NCBI RefSeq assembly: GCF_001510645.1
Contig: NZ_LMVB01000001.1
Coordinates: 2,800,981 to 2,864,980 of the forward strand
Direction of reading: 5' to 3'
DNA: 64,000 nt
Origin: Paenibacillus sp. FJAT-29882
GTDB taxonomy: Bacteria; Bacillota; Bacilli; Bacillales; DSM-1321
Position 1 is the stretch's first letter. Each line of letters begins with the position of its first letter. A program made the position numbers and the translations under genes. The notes under the pieces are model-generated. The model did no database searches. It was not told where the DNA came from and was given only the letters and a program-made list of their open reading frames with translations. Of the stretch, positions 36,081 to 45,027 are shown piece after piece.

Positions 36081-37811
36081 TTAGATCAATTGTTGAATAC
36101 GTGTCATGAAATCTTCCATAACAACCGTTAATTTTTCTTTCGTGTCCTTCATCGTCTTTCCTTGTACACCAAAGTAAAATTTGATTTTTGGTTCCGTACC
36201 CGATGGTCGTAAACATACCCATGTGCCGTCTTCTAAAAAGTATTTAAGTACATTGGATTTAGGTAAGTCAATTGCAGTTTGTTCGTTTTTTAGCAAGAAA
36301 AGCTTTTGACTGCTTTGGTAATCTTCCTGAACCACTACATGGTATCCAGCAATTGCTTTTGGCGGATTTTCACGGAACTCATTCAATATCCCCTGAATTT
36401 GTCTGGCACCATCAATTCCTTTAAGCGTAAGTGATTGTAACCCTTCCAGGTAAAAACCGTATTTTTCAAAAACTTCTAATAATCCTTCATACAATGTCAT
36501 GCCTTGTTGTTTGTAATATGCACATACCTCAGAAGCTAATACGACAGATTGAATGGCATCTTTATCTCTCGCGAAATCTTTAATTAAATAGCCATAGCTC
36601 TCTTCATATCCAAATAGAAACTGGTGTTCACCTGACTCGTGGTACTGACCAATTTTCTCGGCAATGAATTTAAACCCAGTCAGGACGTCTATCGTTTGTA
36701 ACCCGAAACTAGTAGCAATCGCGCGGCCTATTTCGGATGTCACAATCGTTTTCAATACCACTCCATTTGTAGGTAAAGTTCCCTTTGCTTGTTTTTGTTT
36801 TAATAAATAGTCCAAGAACAGTGCACCGGTTTGATTGCCAGTTAACACCACATATTCCCCATCCAAATTTTTCACAGCGACTCCAAGGCGGTCAGCATCA
36901 GGATCTGTTGCAATTAATAGATCCGCGTCTACTTTGCTACCAAGCTCAATGGCTAATTCAAATGCCGCTGGCTCCTCTGGATTCGGTGAGGTAACCGTAG
37001 AAAAATTAGGATCAGGCAGCTCCTGTTCCTTTACAACATGGACATTCTTATATCCAAGATCCTTCAATGCACGCCGCACGGATTTGTTAGCTGTACCATG
37101 AAGCGGTGAAAAGACAATTGAAATATCCGTTTCCGCTGCAAGTGTTGGATTTTCTGGAATGCTTAATAATTGTTCATTATAGGCTGTATCCAGCTCTTCG
37201 CCAATGGAAACGATAAGCCCTTTTTCCTTCAATGTCTTTGCATCATCAACTTGAAGAACAAGTTCATTTTCAATTGCATTCACATATTGAATGACTTTGT
37301 CTGCCGCATCTAGTGGCAACTGGGCACCATCTGGACCATATACTTTATATCCGTTATATTCAGGTGGATTATGACTTGCAGTAATAACAATTCCCGAAAA
37401 AGCATTCAATTCTCGAACAGCGAATGATAATTCTGGTGTCGGACGAAGCTCATCGAAGAGATAGGCTTTAATACCGGAAGTCGCAAGGGTCTTTGCTGCT
37501 TCTAATGCAAATTCTGGAGACTTATGTCTGGAATCATAGGCAATGACCACACCACGTGATTTCGCTTCCTCGCCAAATGATTCTATATATTGAGCTAAAC
37601 CCAATGTTGCCTTTCTGACTGTATATACGTTCATCCGATTCGTTCCTGCGCCGATTTCCCCACGCATTCCGCCTGTCCCAAATTCAAGGTTTTTATAGAA
37701 TGCATCCTCTAGCAATGCATCATCGCCTTCTAATTGGTCAAGCAACACTCGTAATTCGTTGTCTAAATTTGGATCCCCTATCCATTTTGCGTATGTATCT
37801 CTCCAATTCAC
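36081..37811 (-). CDS. pgcA: Alpha-phosphoglucomutase (phospho-sugar mutase)
   Basis: A 576-residue member of the alpha-D-phosphohexomutase family interconverting glucose 1- and 6-phosphate, needed for UDP-glucose and teichoic-acid glycolipids. Phosphoserine loop is [11 protein letters not shown], metal loop is DPDADRLG, sugar-binding loop GYEESYGYL, and phosphate loop [12 protein letters not shown]. Start is GTG at 37811 ([10 protein letters not shown]), fixed by AAAGGGGA and by alignment with B. subtilis PgcA; the open frame extends 16 codons upstream. It occupies the same neighbourhood as in B. subtilis. Confidence 0.95.
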   Translation of the reverse strand: MNWRDTYAKWIGDPNLDNELRVLLDQLEGDDALLEDAFYKNLEFGTGGMRGEIGAGTNRMNVYTVRKATLGLAQYIESFGEEAKSRGVVIAYDSRHKSPEFALEAAKTLATSGIKAYLFDELRPTPELSFAVRELNAFSGIVITASHNPPEYNGYKVYGPDGAQLPLDAADKVIQYVNAIENELVLQVDDAKTLKEKGLIVSIGEELDTAYNEQLLSIPENPTLAAETDISIVFSPLHGTANKSVRRALKDLGYKNVHVVKEQELPDPNFSTVTSPNPEEPAAFELAIELGSKVDADLLIATDPDADRLGVAVKNLDGEYVVLTGNQTGALFLDYLLKQKQAKGTLPTNGVVLKTIVTSEIGRAIATSFGLQTIDVLTGFKFIAEKIGQYHESGEHQFLFGYEESYGYLIKDFARDKDAIQSVVLASEVCAYYKQQGMTLYEGLLEVFEKYGFYLEGLQSLTLKGIDGARQIQGILNEFRENPPKAIAGYHVVVQEDYQSSQKLFLLKNEQTAIDLPKSNVLKYFLEDGTWVCLRPSGTEPKIKFYFGVQGKTMKDTKEKLTVVMEDFMTRIQQLI

Positions 37812-38377
37812 AAGCACAGTCCCCTTTTCTATAACGTGGATAACATTTTGAAAATTCACACTTGGATATATATTTCCTTTTTACCGTACCACATTTGTAT
37901 AAAAAAAAGAAGCAGAAAAAGCGACTGTTCCAAAAGAAATGAACAAGCTCCGAAACGACTAAAAATCGTAGAAAACAAGGATGTTTTCATATTTACTTTT
38001 TTGAAATTTATGTAACTTACAATCATCTTATCCCCCCACTTCTTTAGACCTATTTAACTTACTATAATATCTATCACTACTTTCACACAAAAACCCATTC
38101 ATCCGTTTGCATTTACCCAGAATACTTATAGAACAATCGACAATTCTATTTGGAGTATCCAAATAAAGGGAAACTTCAATCGAGGGAGATTTCTTCATCC
38201 TCCACCTACGTTTCTTCGGTTCCTCTAAGTCTTGAGCTGGGGGTCTTGACTTTCCGTTAATACGGGATAAATCCACTTTCTAGCATTATGCAAATAACTT
38301 TTAGTAAGTACATTTATTTTACATAAGGGCTTTGGACATACTATAATTTTTATGAAAAAACAATAGGTGGAGAGAAG
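37812..38377. other. Region between pgcA and bdbC
   Basis: Divergent promoters presumably lie here. A family-3 repeat occupies 38164-38276. An open frame on the minus strand over 38028-38276 is only the repeat and is rejected. The right end has GGTGGAGAG for bdbC. Confidence 0.4.
38164..38276 (+). repeat. Repeat family 3, copy upstream of bdbC
   Basis: AAAGGGAAACTTCAATCGAG to CCGTTAATACGGGATAAA, with TCTAAGTCTTGAGCTGGGGG inside, corresponding to the 49306 copy but lacking its middle stem. Confidence 0.6.
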
Positions 38378-38815
38378 ATGAAAACGATAAAAGATAATCG
38401 TGATAACTATTTATTCTTTGCGTGGGCAGTATCTGTCATCGCAACGCTCGGCAGTTTGTACTTTTCCGAGATTAAGCAATATGAACCATGTGAACTATGT
38501 TGGTTCCAAAGAATTGTCATGTATCCATTTACAGTGATAGTAGGGATTGCGGTTGTTAGAAAAGATTATCGGATTAGTTTATATACCATGATTCTATCCG
38601 GGGTTGGAGCACTAATTTCAAGCTATCATTATTTAATTCAAAAAGTTGCTCTATTCGGTGATCATGCTGCTTCCTGTGGAAGGGTTCCTTGTACAGGGCA
38701 ATACATTAACTGGTTTGGCTTTATTACCATTCCGTTCCTTGCTTTGACTGCATTCGTCCTAATCTTCATCTGTAGCATTATCATCTGGAAAAAATCCAAG
38801 GAGGAGTACGCATGA
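38378..38815 (+). CDS. bdbC: Disulfide oxidoreductase, DsbB/BdbC family
   Basis: A 145-residue four-helix membrane protein that passes electrons from a thiol-oxidase to quinone. The N-terminal redox pair is in EPCELCWFQR and the second pair in CGRVPCTGQY, matching BdbC. GGTGGAGAG precedes the ATG. Its stop overlaps the next gene's start (ATGA), so it is coupled with a membrane-anchored thioredoxin-like partner. Confidence 0.93.
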   Translation: MKTIKDNRDNYLFFAWAVSVIATLGSLYFSEIKQYEPCELCWFQRIVMYPFTVIVGIAVVRKDYRISLYTMILSGVGALISSYHYLIQKVALFGDHAASCGRVPCTGQYINWFGFITIPFLALTAFVLIFICSIIIWKKSKEEYA

Positions 38816-39288
38816 AAAAAATCATTATTTTTCTAGTCGTCATCATTGCGTTATTCGCAACACTAGGGATTGTAACAACTATGCAAAAAGACGAAAAACT
38901 AAAGACAGCGGATAATCCATATGGCACCGACAAGCTTGACCCGGCAACTATCGACCAATTGGATGATCCAAACTATCAAAACATCATCCTGCCAGCCCAA
39001 TTAGATAAAAAGTTGAAAGCGAAAGAAGATGTAGCCGTTTATTACTTCAGTCCACTTTGTGAGCACTGCAAAAGAACAACACCAGTTGTAGCTCCACTTG
39101 CTGAAGAAATGGGCATCGACCTTGTTCAATACAATCTTCTTGAATTCGAACAAGGCTGGAATGAATTTAATGTAGAAGTAACGCCGACAATTGTTTTCTA
39201 TAAAAACGGTGTTGAACAAGCTCGCATCACAAGTGAAAATGACGAAGCAACATTTAAACAATGGTTCGAAGATAATGGTGTTAATTAA
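38812..39288 (+). CDS. Membrane-anchored thioredoxin-family protein
   Basis: A 158-residue protein with an N-terminal membrane anchor or signal (KKIIIFLVVIIALFATLGIV) and an extracytoplasmic thioredoxin fold: YYFSPLCEHCKRTTPV has the CEHC active site and VEVTPTIVFYKNG the cis-proline. Coupled to bdbC by a 4-bp overlap, it is likely the thiol-disulfide partner (BdbA/BdbD role) for exported proteins. Direction of redox flow is inferred from BdbC. Confidence 0.9.
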   Translation: MKKIIIFLVVIIALFATLGIVTTMQKDEKLKTADNPYGTDKLDPATIDQLDDPNYQNIILPAQLDKKLKAKEDVAVYYFSPLCEHCKRTTPVVAPLAEEMGIDLVQYNLLEFEQGWNEFNVEVTPTIVFYKNGVEQARITSENDEATFKQWFEDNGVN

Positions 39289-39361
39289 GAGCAAACAACC
39301 CTTTTAAGTACTTCTACTTTTAACTAAACTGCAAAATGAATGAAACAACTTTTTAAAGGAT

Positions 39362-39399
39362 AAACAAGAGGCTGACGAGTTTGCGTCAGCCTCTTGTTT
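39362..39399 (+). terminator. Terminator of bdbC operon
   Basis: AAACAAGAGGCTGACG and CGTCAGCCTCTTGTTT with a 6-nt loop; a strong bidirectional stem between two convergent genes. Confidence 0.85.
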
Positions 39400-39420
39400 A
39401 GGTAAAATGAAGGATAATGG

Positions 39421-39837
39421 CTAGTTTAAAAATTGATTGACCAGCTCTTCGTAGACCATTGAGGAGTTTTCATTATTTTCTTCGTTTTCATTGTTTGATT
39501 GAAGAAAGTGATTGCTAAGAAAAGGGAAAAACATACCGCTTTCATTAAGTAATTGAATATTTTTGCTTAATAGTAATTCCATTTTCATATCAATCGAATT
39601 CTGTTCACTATTTTCATTTTTCTCAAGAATCGTGGTGATTACTTGCAAACTAGTCATAATCTGATACGCTCTTCTTAACGTCCCAGCGTATGCCTCAGAC
39701 TGAAGCACACCAATTTTTTTAAAATGTGAGATTTCGTTTTCCGGAAAGTAATTTGGGAAAATAAAGTCAAAAAAATATGATACAAGATTCTCTATTCTTT
39801 GTTCTTGTTCATATGTAGAAGAATAAACAACCTTCAC
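39421..39837 (-). CDS. DUF5365 (YhcU-like) protein
   Basis: A 138-residue cytoplasmic protein: VKVVYSSTYEQEQRIENLVS, YFFDFIFPNYFPENEISHFK, then a helical part and an Asn/Glu-rich tail (NNENEENNENSS). Family of unknown function, next to an rluD-like gene as in B. subtilis yhcT-yhcU. Start is GTG at 39837, where AAGGGTGGG is at good spacing; a TTG eight codons upstream opens the frame but is less likely. Confidence 0.8.
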   Translation of the reverse strand: MKVVYSSTYEQEQRIENLVSYFFDFIFPNYFPENEISHFKKIGVLQSEAYAGTLRRAYQIMTSLQVITTILEKNENSEQNSIDMKMELLLSKNIQLLNESGMFFPFLSNHFLQSNNENEENNENSSMVYEELVNQFLN

Positions 39838-40044
39838 TAACAACCCACCCTTGTAAATCAATAAGTATGATAATGGTTTCAGTTTCTTTCAATAGAATAC
39901 CATAAGATTTAGGTAGAAAGGGTGGAAAATATCGCCACTTACTTTTTCTTATAGGTAGAAAGATTGGTAAAAATTCCATTATCCTATCAGAACAATGTAG
40001 TATTTTGTCGAATTAAATATTTATATGTCGAAAGCGGTGGAAAA

Positions 40045-40950
40045 ATGCTTACTAACAAGCGAATTCAAGATAATTTGGCAATAACCGTGCCAAAAAAGTG
40101 GAATGAATTAACAACAGAAAAACTTATGAAAGATTATTGGAAAGCCCCCAAAAAGCTGATACACGAATGGCGAATGAGTAAAAAGGTAACAATTAATGGA
40201 GAAACTGCTCAGTGGACAAAACCGTTACAAGAAGATGATGTACTGGGAATTCCCGTATTCGAATTTCCCATCACCGATTCCCCAGTGCCGAAGGATCTCC
40301 ATATCGATATTTTATATGAAGATGACCACCTCCTAATTGCTAATAAACCAGCTTGTATGGATACCCATCCCGCAAAGCCTGAACAAAACAACACACTTCT
40401 TAATGGAGTTGCTTATCACTTAGCAGAAACGAATCAACAGCCGTTCATCAAACATATCCATCGCCTTGACAAAGATACAACAGGTGCTGTGCTATTCGCG
40501 AAAAACCCCTTCGTTGGCGCCATTCTAGATCGGATGTTAGAAGAACGTACAATAACTAGGACCTATGTAGCATTAGCAGAGGGGCAAATGACGAATGACC
40601 AAGGTCGCATTGATGCTAAAATAGGACGGGACCGCCATCATGCTACGAGAAGACGAGTATCGCCGACTGGCCAAACAGCCATCACTCATTATAAAGTACT
40701 AAGATCTTTTCCCGAAAAAAATCTAACGATGGTAAGCTGTACATTAGACAGTGGACGCACTCATCAAATCCGTGTCCACTTTAGTCATATTCAGCACCCA
40801 TTAGCAGGCGATACTTTGTATGGGGGTAAGAAAACATTTCCCCGTCAAGCTTTACATGCCCGAAAAATAGCCTTCATTCATCCCATGACTGAAGAAAACC
40901 TGTGTATTACTGCACCATATTTAGATGAACCGCCCATTTTCACCATATAA
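40045..40950 (+). CDS. RluA-family pseudouridine synthase (YhcT-like)
   Basis: A 301-residue enzyme isomerising uridine in rRNA. The active-site HRLDKDTTG contains the catalytic Asp; KIGRDRHHATRRRVSPTGQT and SGRTHQIRVHFSHIQHPLAG are the RluA/RluD signature stretches. An N-terminal basic S4-like part (residues 1-75) precedes the catalytic domain. ATG at 40045 is chosen because GGTGG lies 6 bp upstream; an earlier ATG at 39964 lacks a site. Specific target base not deducible. Confidence 0.9.
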   Translation: MLTNKRIQDNLAITVPKKWNELTTEKLMKDYWKAPKKLIHEWRMSKKVTINGETAQWTKPLQEDDVLGIPVFEFPITDSPVPKDLHIDILYEDDHLLIANKPACMDTHPAKPEQNNTLLNGVAYHLAETNQQPFIKHIHRLDKDTTGAVLFAKNPFVGAILDRMLEERTITRTYVALAEGQMTNDQGRIDAKIGRDRHHATRRRVSPTGQTAITHYKVLRSFPEKNLTMVSCTLDSGRTHQIRVHFSHIQHPLAGDTLYGGKKTFPRQALHARKIAFIHPMTEENLCITAPYLDEPPIFTI

Positions 40951-40978
40951 AACATCCATTAGCGTCTGCTTCCAACCC

Positions 40979-41055
40979 AACGATGAAAAGGTTCAGATTC
41001 TCAAATTGTATCACCTTATGAAGGTGGCGGTGCCCAGCTGGTTTTGCGAAGCCCC
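40979..41055 (+). repeat. Repeat family 2, copy B
   Basis: CGATGAAAAGGTTCAGATTC, TCAAATTGTATCACC, TATGAAGGTGGCGGTGCC; counterpart of the minus-strand copy at 788-862. It lies between the rluA-like gene and a strong terminator. Confidence 0.6.
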
Positions 41056-41062
41056 GCCCATT

Positions 41063-41106
41063 CCCCCCAAAAAAAGGATGCCGAATCGGCATCCTTTTTT
41101 TGGGGG
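41063..41106. terminator. Strong bidirectional terminator
   Basis: CCCCCC plus A7 then GGATGCCGA, mirrored by TCGGCATCC, T7 and GGGGG. It serves the rluA-like gene and the convergent glsB-like gene. Confidence 0.9.
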
Positions 41107-41112
41107 ATTGAG

Positions 41113-41367
41113 TTAAGAAGCACGTCTGGTGCCACGTAATATCAGACTTAAAATAAACACGAATACGATCGCGCCAATCAATGCTGGTATGATCGCAAAG
41201 TTAGAAATAACAGGTCCCCAATTTCCTAAAACCAATGACCCTAACCAAGCACCGACGAAACCCGCGATAATATTTCCGACTATCCCAAATGGCACGTCAC
41301 GTCCAATAATCATTCCTGCTAGCCAACCAATAATCCCACCAATAATTAATGACCAAAGAAAACTCAT
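41113..41367 (-). CDS. GlsB/YeaQ/YmgE family membrane protein
   Basis: An 84-residue hydrophobic protein with three TM segments and glycine-zipper motifs (LIIGGIIGWLAGMIIGRD, GNIIAGFVGAWLGSLVLG), ending RGTRRAS. Family members are general stress, transglycosylase-associated membrane proteins. ATG at 41367 (MSFLWSL) is favoured; AGGAGG lies 12 bp upstream, and a further in-frame start 12 codons upstream is less likely. Confidence 0.88.
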   Translation of the reverse strand: MSFLWSLIIGGIIGWLAGMIIGRDVPFGIVGNIIAGFVGAWLGSLVLGNWGPVISNFAIIPALIGAIVFVFILSLILRGTRRAS

Positions 41368-41840
41368 ACTATTTAATTCCTCCTTCAATGTTTTAGATTG
41401 CAAATGCTAAGAGGCTGCGCACCCTCTTACTTCTAATCAACGGAAGTGATTTTTAGGTGCAGTTCAAAAATCGAGTGACATATTTCTATAATATTGAATA
41501 ATATCCTGCTTTCTATCTTATCCCTTGCGCTGTCACCCGCCACCCATTCGGAGTATTTTGCACTGACGCCTTACTTACCGTCTTATATACTTACTTTCCC
41601 CCTGTTTAGATTCTAAAACCAAAAAAAGCCGAATAAATAAATGTAATTATTTCAACGTTTATTTTTGAACAATGTGGGAATATAGGGACCTTTGTTCTAG
41701 TACGGAGGAACGCTCAGATCAGCGTGAAGAAGCGTTCGAATACTTGATGAAATTTCGAAGATACCTATTCTCTGTGACATTTCTTTTTATTTACGCCCGC
41801 TTTTAATTCATCAGACTCTCACGCTACAAGCGATCATCAA
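41368..41840. other. Gene-free stretch
   Basis: About 470 bp between the glsB-like gene and the aldo/keto reductase terminator. The only structure is a weak dyad GAACGCT/AGCGTTC near 41710-41741. No gene, repeat copy or known RNA was recognised. Confidence 0.4.
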
Positions 41841-41882
41841 AAAAAACCTGAAACAAGCAATAATCTGCTTGTTTCAGGTTTT
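41841..41882 (-). terminator. Terminator of aldo/keto reductase gene
   Basis: AAACCTGAAACAAGCA and TGCTTGTTTCAGGTTT with a 6-nt loop and A/T runs on both sides; overlaps the last bases before the stop codon. Confidence 0.9.
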
Positions 41883-41885
41883 GGT

Positions 41886-42716
41886 TTAAAATTTGACTTC
41901 GTCAGGATTTGATCCATATCGTTCATTAAGATTTAATGCATTGATTTTGTTCATTTCATCTAAACTTAATTCGAAGTCAAAACTTTTAGCATTTGATTCA
42001 ATTCTTGATGGTGTAATTGATTTAGGTATCACTATCGTTCCATGCTGTAAGTGCCATCTTATTAAGACTTGTGCAGCAGATTTATTATGTTTTTTAGCTA
42101 AGTGGTTGATGGTTGGTTCATCAATAAGATGTCCTTGCCCGAGCGGCCCCCATGCTTCCACTTTAATATCGTGCTGTTTACAAAACGCTCTTATTTCAAG
42201 CTGTGAAAGACGTGGATGTAATTCAATCTGGTTCACAACTGGTTTAATATCTGTATTCGCTAATAAGTTTTCCAAATGATGAACATGGAAGTTACTTACA
42301 CCGATGGCACGAACTCGGCCTTCCTTATAAAGAGTTTCAAGCGCTTTCCAAGTTTCGATATATTTATCTTGCCCTGGCCAATGAATTAAGTATAAATCCA
42401 AATAGTCGAGCCCTAGTCTTTCAAGGCTTGCTTCATATGCTTGAAGAGTTGACTCATACCCTTGATCCGTGTTCCAAACTTTAGATGTGATGAAAAGCTC
42501 CTCACGAGGAATTCCGCTTTCTTTAATGGCCTGCCCCACACCTTCTTCATTTTTATAAATAGCAGCAGTATCGATGGAACGGTAACCTACTTCTAACGCT
42601 TTCCTTACTGACTCAACAGTTTGAATTCCATTTTCAACCTTGAAAACGCCAAAACCGAGCTGTGGAATTTCTACTCCATTATGTAATGTGATCGTTTCGT
42701 TCATACTTTTAATCAT
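41886..42716 (-). CDS. Aldo/keto reductase (YvgN/YtbE-like)
   Basis: A 276-residue NADPH-dependent reductase with TIM-barrel fold. Catalytic tetrad Asp and Tyr in IDTAAIYKNE, Lys in FITSKVW, His in YLIHWPG; the NADPH loop is IPKSITPSRIESN. Closest to the 2,5-diketo-D-gluconate reductase/methylglyoxal reductase group (YvgN, YtbE). AAGGGGG precedes ATG at 42716. Substrate not deducible. Confidence 0.93.
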   Translation of the reverse strand: MIKSMNETITLHNGVEIPQLGFGVFKVENGIQTVESVRKALEVGYRSIDTAAIYKNEEGVGQAIKESGIPREELFITSKVWNTDQGYESTLQAYEASLERLGLDYLDLYLIHWPGQDKYIETWKALETLYKEGRVRAIGVSNFHVHHLENLLANTDIKPVVNQIELHPRLSQLEIRAFCKQHDIKVEAWGPLGQGHLIDEPTINHLAKKHNKSAAQVLIRWHLQHGTIVIPKSITPSRIESNAKSFDFELSLDEMNKINALNLNERYGSNPDEVKF

Positions 42717-42908
42717 CGAATAACCCCCTTCTAAACTAACACAAATTATACCATTAACTGGTTTCTTCTTCTAAAGAAATGATCTCCACAAACAGAATCG
42801 TTTTACGCGTACACCCTGTAACCATTTCTAAAAAAAACACATAATCTTATATTATAATTAAACTTTATTGATGTAATTAGCATTAACTATGTAGTTTTTT
42901 AAATTTTC

Positions 42909-42936
42909 TGTAATTCTTTTGTAAAGTTTTTGTAAA
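42909..42936 (-). promoter_or_regulatory. PhoP box array upstream of pit operon
   Basis: Three hexamers read on the minus strand as TTTACA, TTTACA and ATTACA, starting 11 bp apart (5-bp spacers). This is the direct-repeat pattern of Bacillus PhoP binding sites (TT[ATC]A[CT]A every 11 bp). A TATAAC -10 candidate lies at 42958-42963. It suggests control of the pit operon by phosphate starvation. Confidence 0.6.
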
Positions 42937-43062
42937 GTTTCGTCGAAATAACTTCCCTATAACTAAGAGAATTCGTTACAATAAGTTCGCTAATACTATA
43001 CATAGGCTTCTGACTTTTAATTGTCAAAGCTATGCCAATTCTGCTTTAATGGGGGTTTTCAA

Positions 43063-43683
43063 ATGGTTTTCAAATCAAAGAAAGACAAGTTCGCACAAGC
43101 TCTTATTAATATTTCTCAAAATTTAAAAGAAAGCGCAGATTATTTTGCTGATTTTAAGTTAAAGAACGTTAGCGATCTTAAAGTTTTCTCAGAAATGATG
43201 AAAGAATATGAGCACAAAGGCGATGATATGGTCCATGGCGTCATTACAGACCTTAACAATGCCTTCATTACGCCGATTGAGCGTGAAGATATCCTACTAT
43301 TAACAATGAGCATGGATGATGTGTTAGACGGCATAGAGCATTGTGCCGCTTTATTTGAAATGTATTCAATTATCCATGTGGATGAATACATGTTGAAATT
43401 TGTCGAAGCGATTAAAGAATGCACGTATGAAATCGAGAAATCTGTTGATCTTTTAGCAACAAAAAAATTACTAGACATTCGTGAACACGCGATTAAAATT
43501 AAAGATTTAGAATCAGTATGCGATGGCATTCAACGTCAATCCATCAAAAATCTGTTTTCAGTTGAAAAAGACCCTATCCGTATTATTCAATATAAAGAAA
43601 TTTATGAAAGCCTTGAAGAAATTGCTGACCATTGTCAGACTGTCGCCAATACACTTGAAACTATTATCATGAAAAACGCGTAA
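43063..43683 (+). CDS. DUF47/UPF0111 PhoU-like protein (Pit partner)
   Basis: A 206-residue all-helical protein of the DUF47 family (B. subtilis YkaA): KKDKFAQALINISQNLKESA, MMKEYEHKGDDMVHGVITDL and FITPIEREDILLLTMSMDDV. The acidic EHKGD and PIEREDI motifs match PhoU-type metal binding. Start ATG at 43063 follows GGGGG at 7 bp. It ends 14 bp before pit and likely regulates the phosphate carrier. Confidence 0.93.
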   Translation: MVFKSKKDKFAQALINISQNLKESADYFADFKLKNVSDLKVFSEMMKEYEHKGDDMVHGVITDLNNAFITPIEREDILLLTMSMDDVLDGIEHCAALFEMYSIIHVDEYMLKFVEAIKECTYEIEKSVDLLATKKLLDIREHAIKIKDLESVCDGIQRQSIKNLFSVEKDPIRIIQYKEIYESLEEIADHCQTVANTLETIIMKNA

Positions 43684-43697
43684 GGAGTCTTCCACAA

Positions 43698-44696
43698 ATG
43701 GATAGTTTATTTCTATTAACGATATTAATCGTCATCTTTGCACTTGCATTTGATTTTATTAATGGTTTCCATGATACTGCCAATGCCATTGCAACTTCTG
43801 TATCAACGAAAGCATTAAAACCACGCCACGCGATTATCTTAGCTGCAACGATGAATTTCGTCGGTGCAATGACATTCACAGGTGTAGCCAAAACGATAAC
43901 GAAGGGCATTGTCGATCCGTTTACATTACCGAACGGCTCCATTGTGATTCTCGCTGCCCTTATTGCTGCCATCACTTGGAATTTAATTACCTGGTATTAT
44001 GGGATTCCAAGTAGTTCTTCCCATGCACTAATTGGTTCGATTGCAGGCGCTGCGATTGCTGCTGCTGGATTCTCAGAAATTAAATGGGGCGGATTTTTAA
44101 AAATACTTGAAGCCCTAATCATTTCACCAATCCTTGCATTTGCTGTAGGTTTTATTGTTTATTCCATTATTAAAATGATCTTTAAAAATAATAATTTAAC
44201 AAAAACAAACAAGCAGTTCCGTACTATTCAAATTGCTACGGCAGCCCTTCAATCGTATTCACACGGAACAAATGATGCTCAAAAAGCGATGGGTATTATC
44301 ACTCTTGCCCTTATGACGAACGGCTTCGCAACTACCGATGATATTCCGTTCTGGGTACAATTCTCTTGTGCACTAGCAATGGGTATTGGTACATCAGTTG
44401 GCGGTTGGAAAATTATTAAAACCGTCGGCGGGAAAATTATGAAAATCCGTCCGGTAAACGGCGTTGCGGCAGATTTAACAGGTGCTGCCATCATCTTCGG
44501 GGCAACACTTATACACTTACCAGTCAGTACAACCCATGTTATCTCTTCATCTATCCTTGGTGTAGGTTCAGCTCACCGAATTAAAGGTGTCAAATGGGGT
44601 ACTGCCAAGAGCATGATTATTACTTGGTTTATTACATTACCTATTTCAGCAACGCTTGCAGGTTTAATTTACTTCGTACTGAATTTATTTATGTAA
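43698..44696 (+). CDS. pit: Low-affinity inorganic phosphate transporter
   Basis: A 332-residue PiT-family permease with about ten TM segments and the two inverted signature repeats: FDFINGFHDTANAIATSVS near residue 13-35 and SYSHGTNDAQKAMGIITLAL near 190-210. It imports phosphate, usually as metal phosphate, with protons. AAGGAGTC precedes the ATG; second gene of the DUF47-pit operon. Confidence 0.95.
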   Translation: MDSLFLLTILIVIFALAFDFINGFHDTANAIATSVSTKALKPRHAIILAATMNFVGAMTFTGVAKTITKGIVDPFTLPNGSIVILAALIAAITWNLITWYYGIPSSSSHALIGSIAGAAIAAAGFSEIKWGGFLKILEALIISPILAFAVGFIVYSIIKMIFKNNNLTKTNKQFRTIQIATAALQSYSHGTNDAQKAMGIITLALMTNGFATTDDIPFWVQFSCALAMGIGTSVGGWKIIKTVGGKIMKIRPVNGVAADLTGAAIIFGATLIHLPVSTTHVISSSILGVGSAHRIKGVKWGTAKSMIITWFITLPISATLAGLIYFVLNLFM

Positions 44697-44710
44697 TACC
44701 TCTTTATCCT

Positions 44711-44744
44711 CCTTTCCGACCTACTGAAGCGGAAGGGTTTTTTT
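44711..44744 (+). terminator. Terminator of pit operon
   Basis: CCTTTCCG and CGGAAGG stem followed by GTTTTTTTA. Confidence 0.8.
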
Positions 44745-44822
44745 ATTGCCCGCTTTTTTCACTTATTCCCTTCCCCCCTTCAAAGGAACTTATTCTTTCA
44801 ATTAAGTCAACAAATAGATTAA

Positions 44823-44956
44823 AATAACGTGAAAGAGACTGTAGTCAAAATGGTGCCGCCAAACAGCTTCATATTCATGTTAACAAGCTTAATTATCGCT
44901 TGAAACGAATTGCAGCAGTTGGTCATGTTCGTCCGAAGGATCCATGCAAAAAATGA
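44823..44956 (+). pseudogene. Remnant of PucR/CdaR-type C-terminal HTH
   Basis: NVKETVVK, then after a one-base shift GAAKQLHIHVNKLNYRLKRI followed by AAVGHVRPKDP and a stop. The IHVNKLNYRLKRI stretch is the HTH_30 recognition region of PucR/CdaR regulators. The rest of the gene is missing, so only a tail survives, with a frameshift. Confidence 0.7.
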
Positions 44957-45027
44957 CCATCTTTCTAGATTTAAAAATCAGGCATGATCAAGACTTTTTA
45001 AGAAAAAATAAAAGGATGGGATCCCCC

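Noticed and set aside
38028-38276. 82-residue minus-strand frame
   Set aside because: Half is family-3 repeat; no start context.
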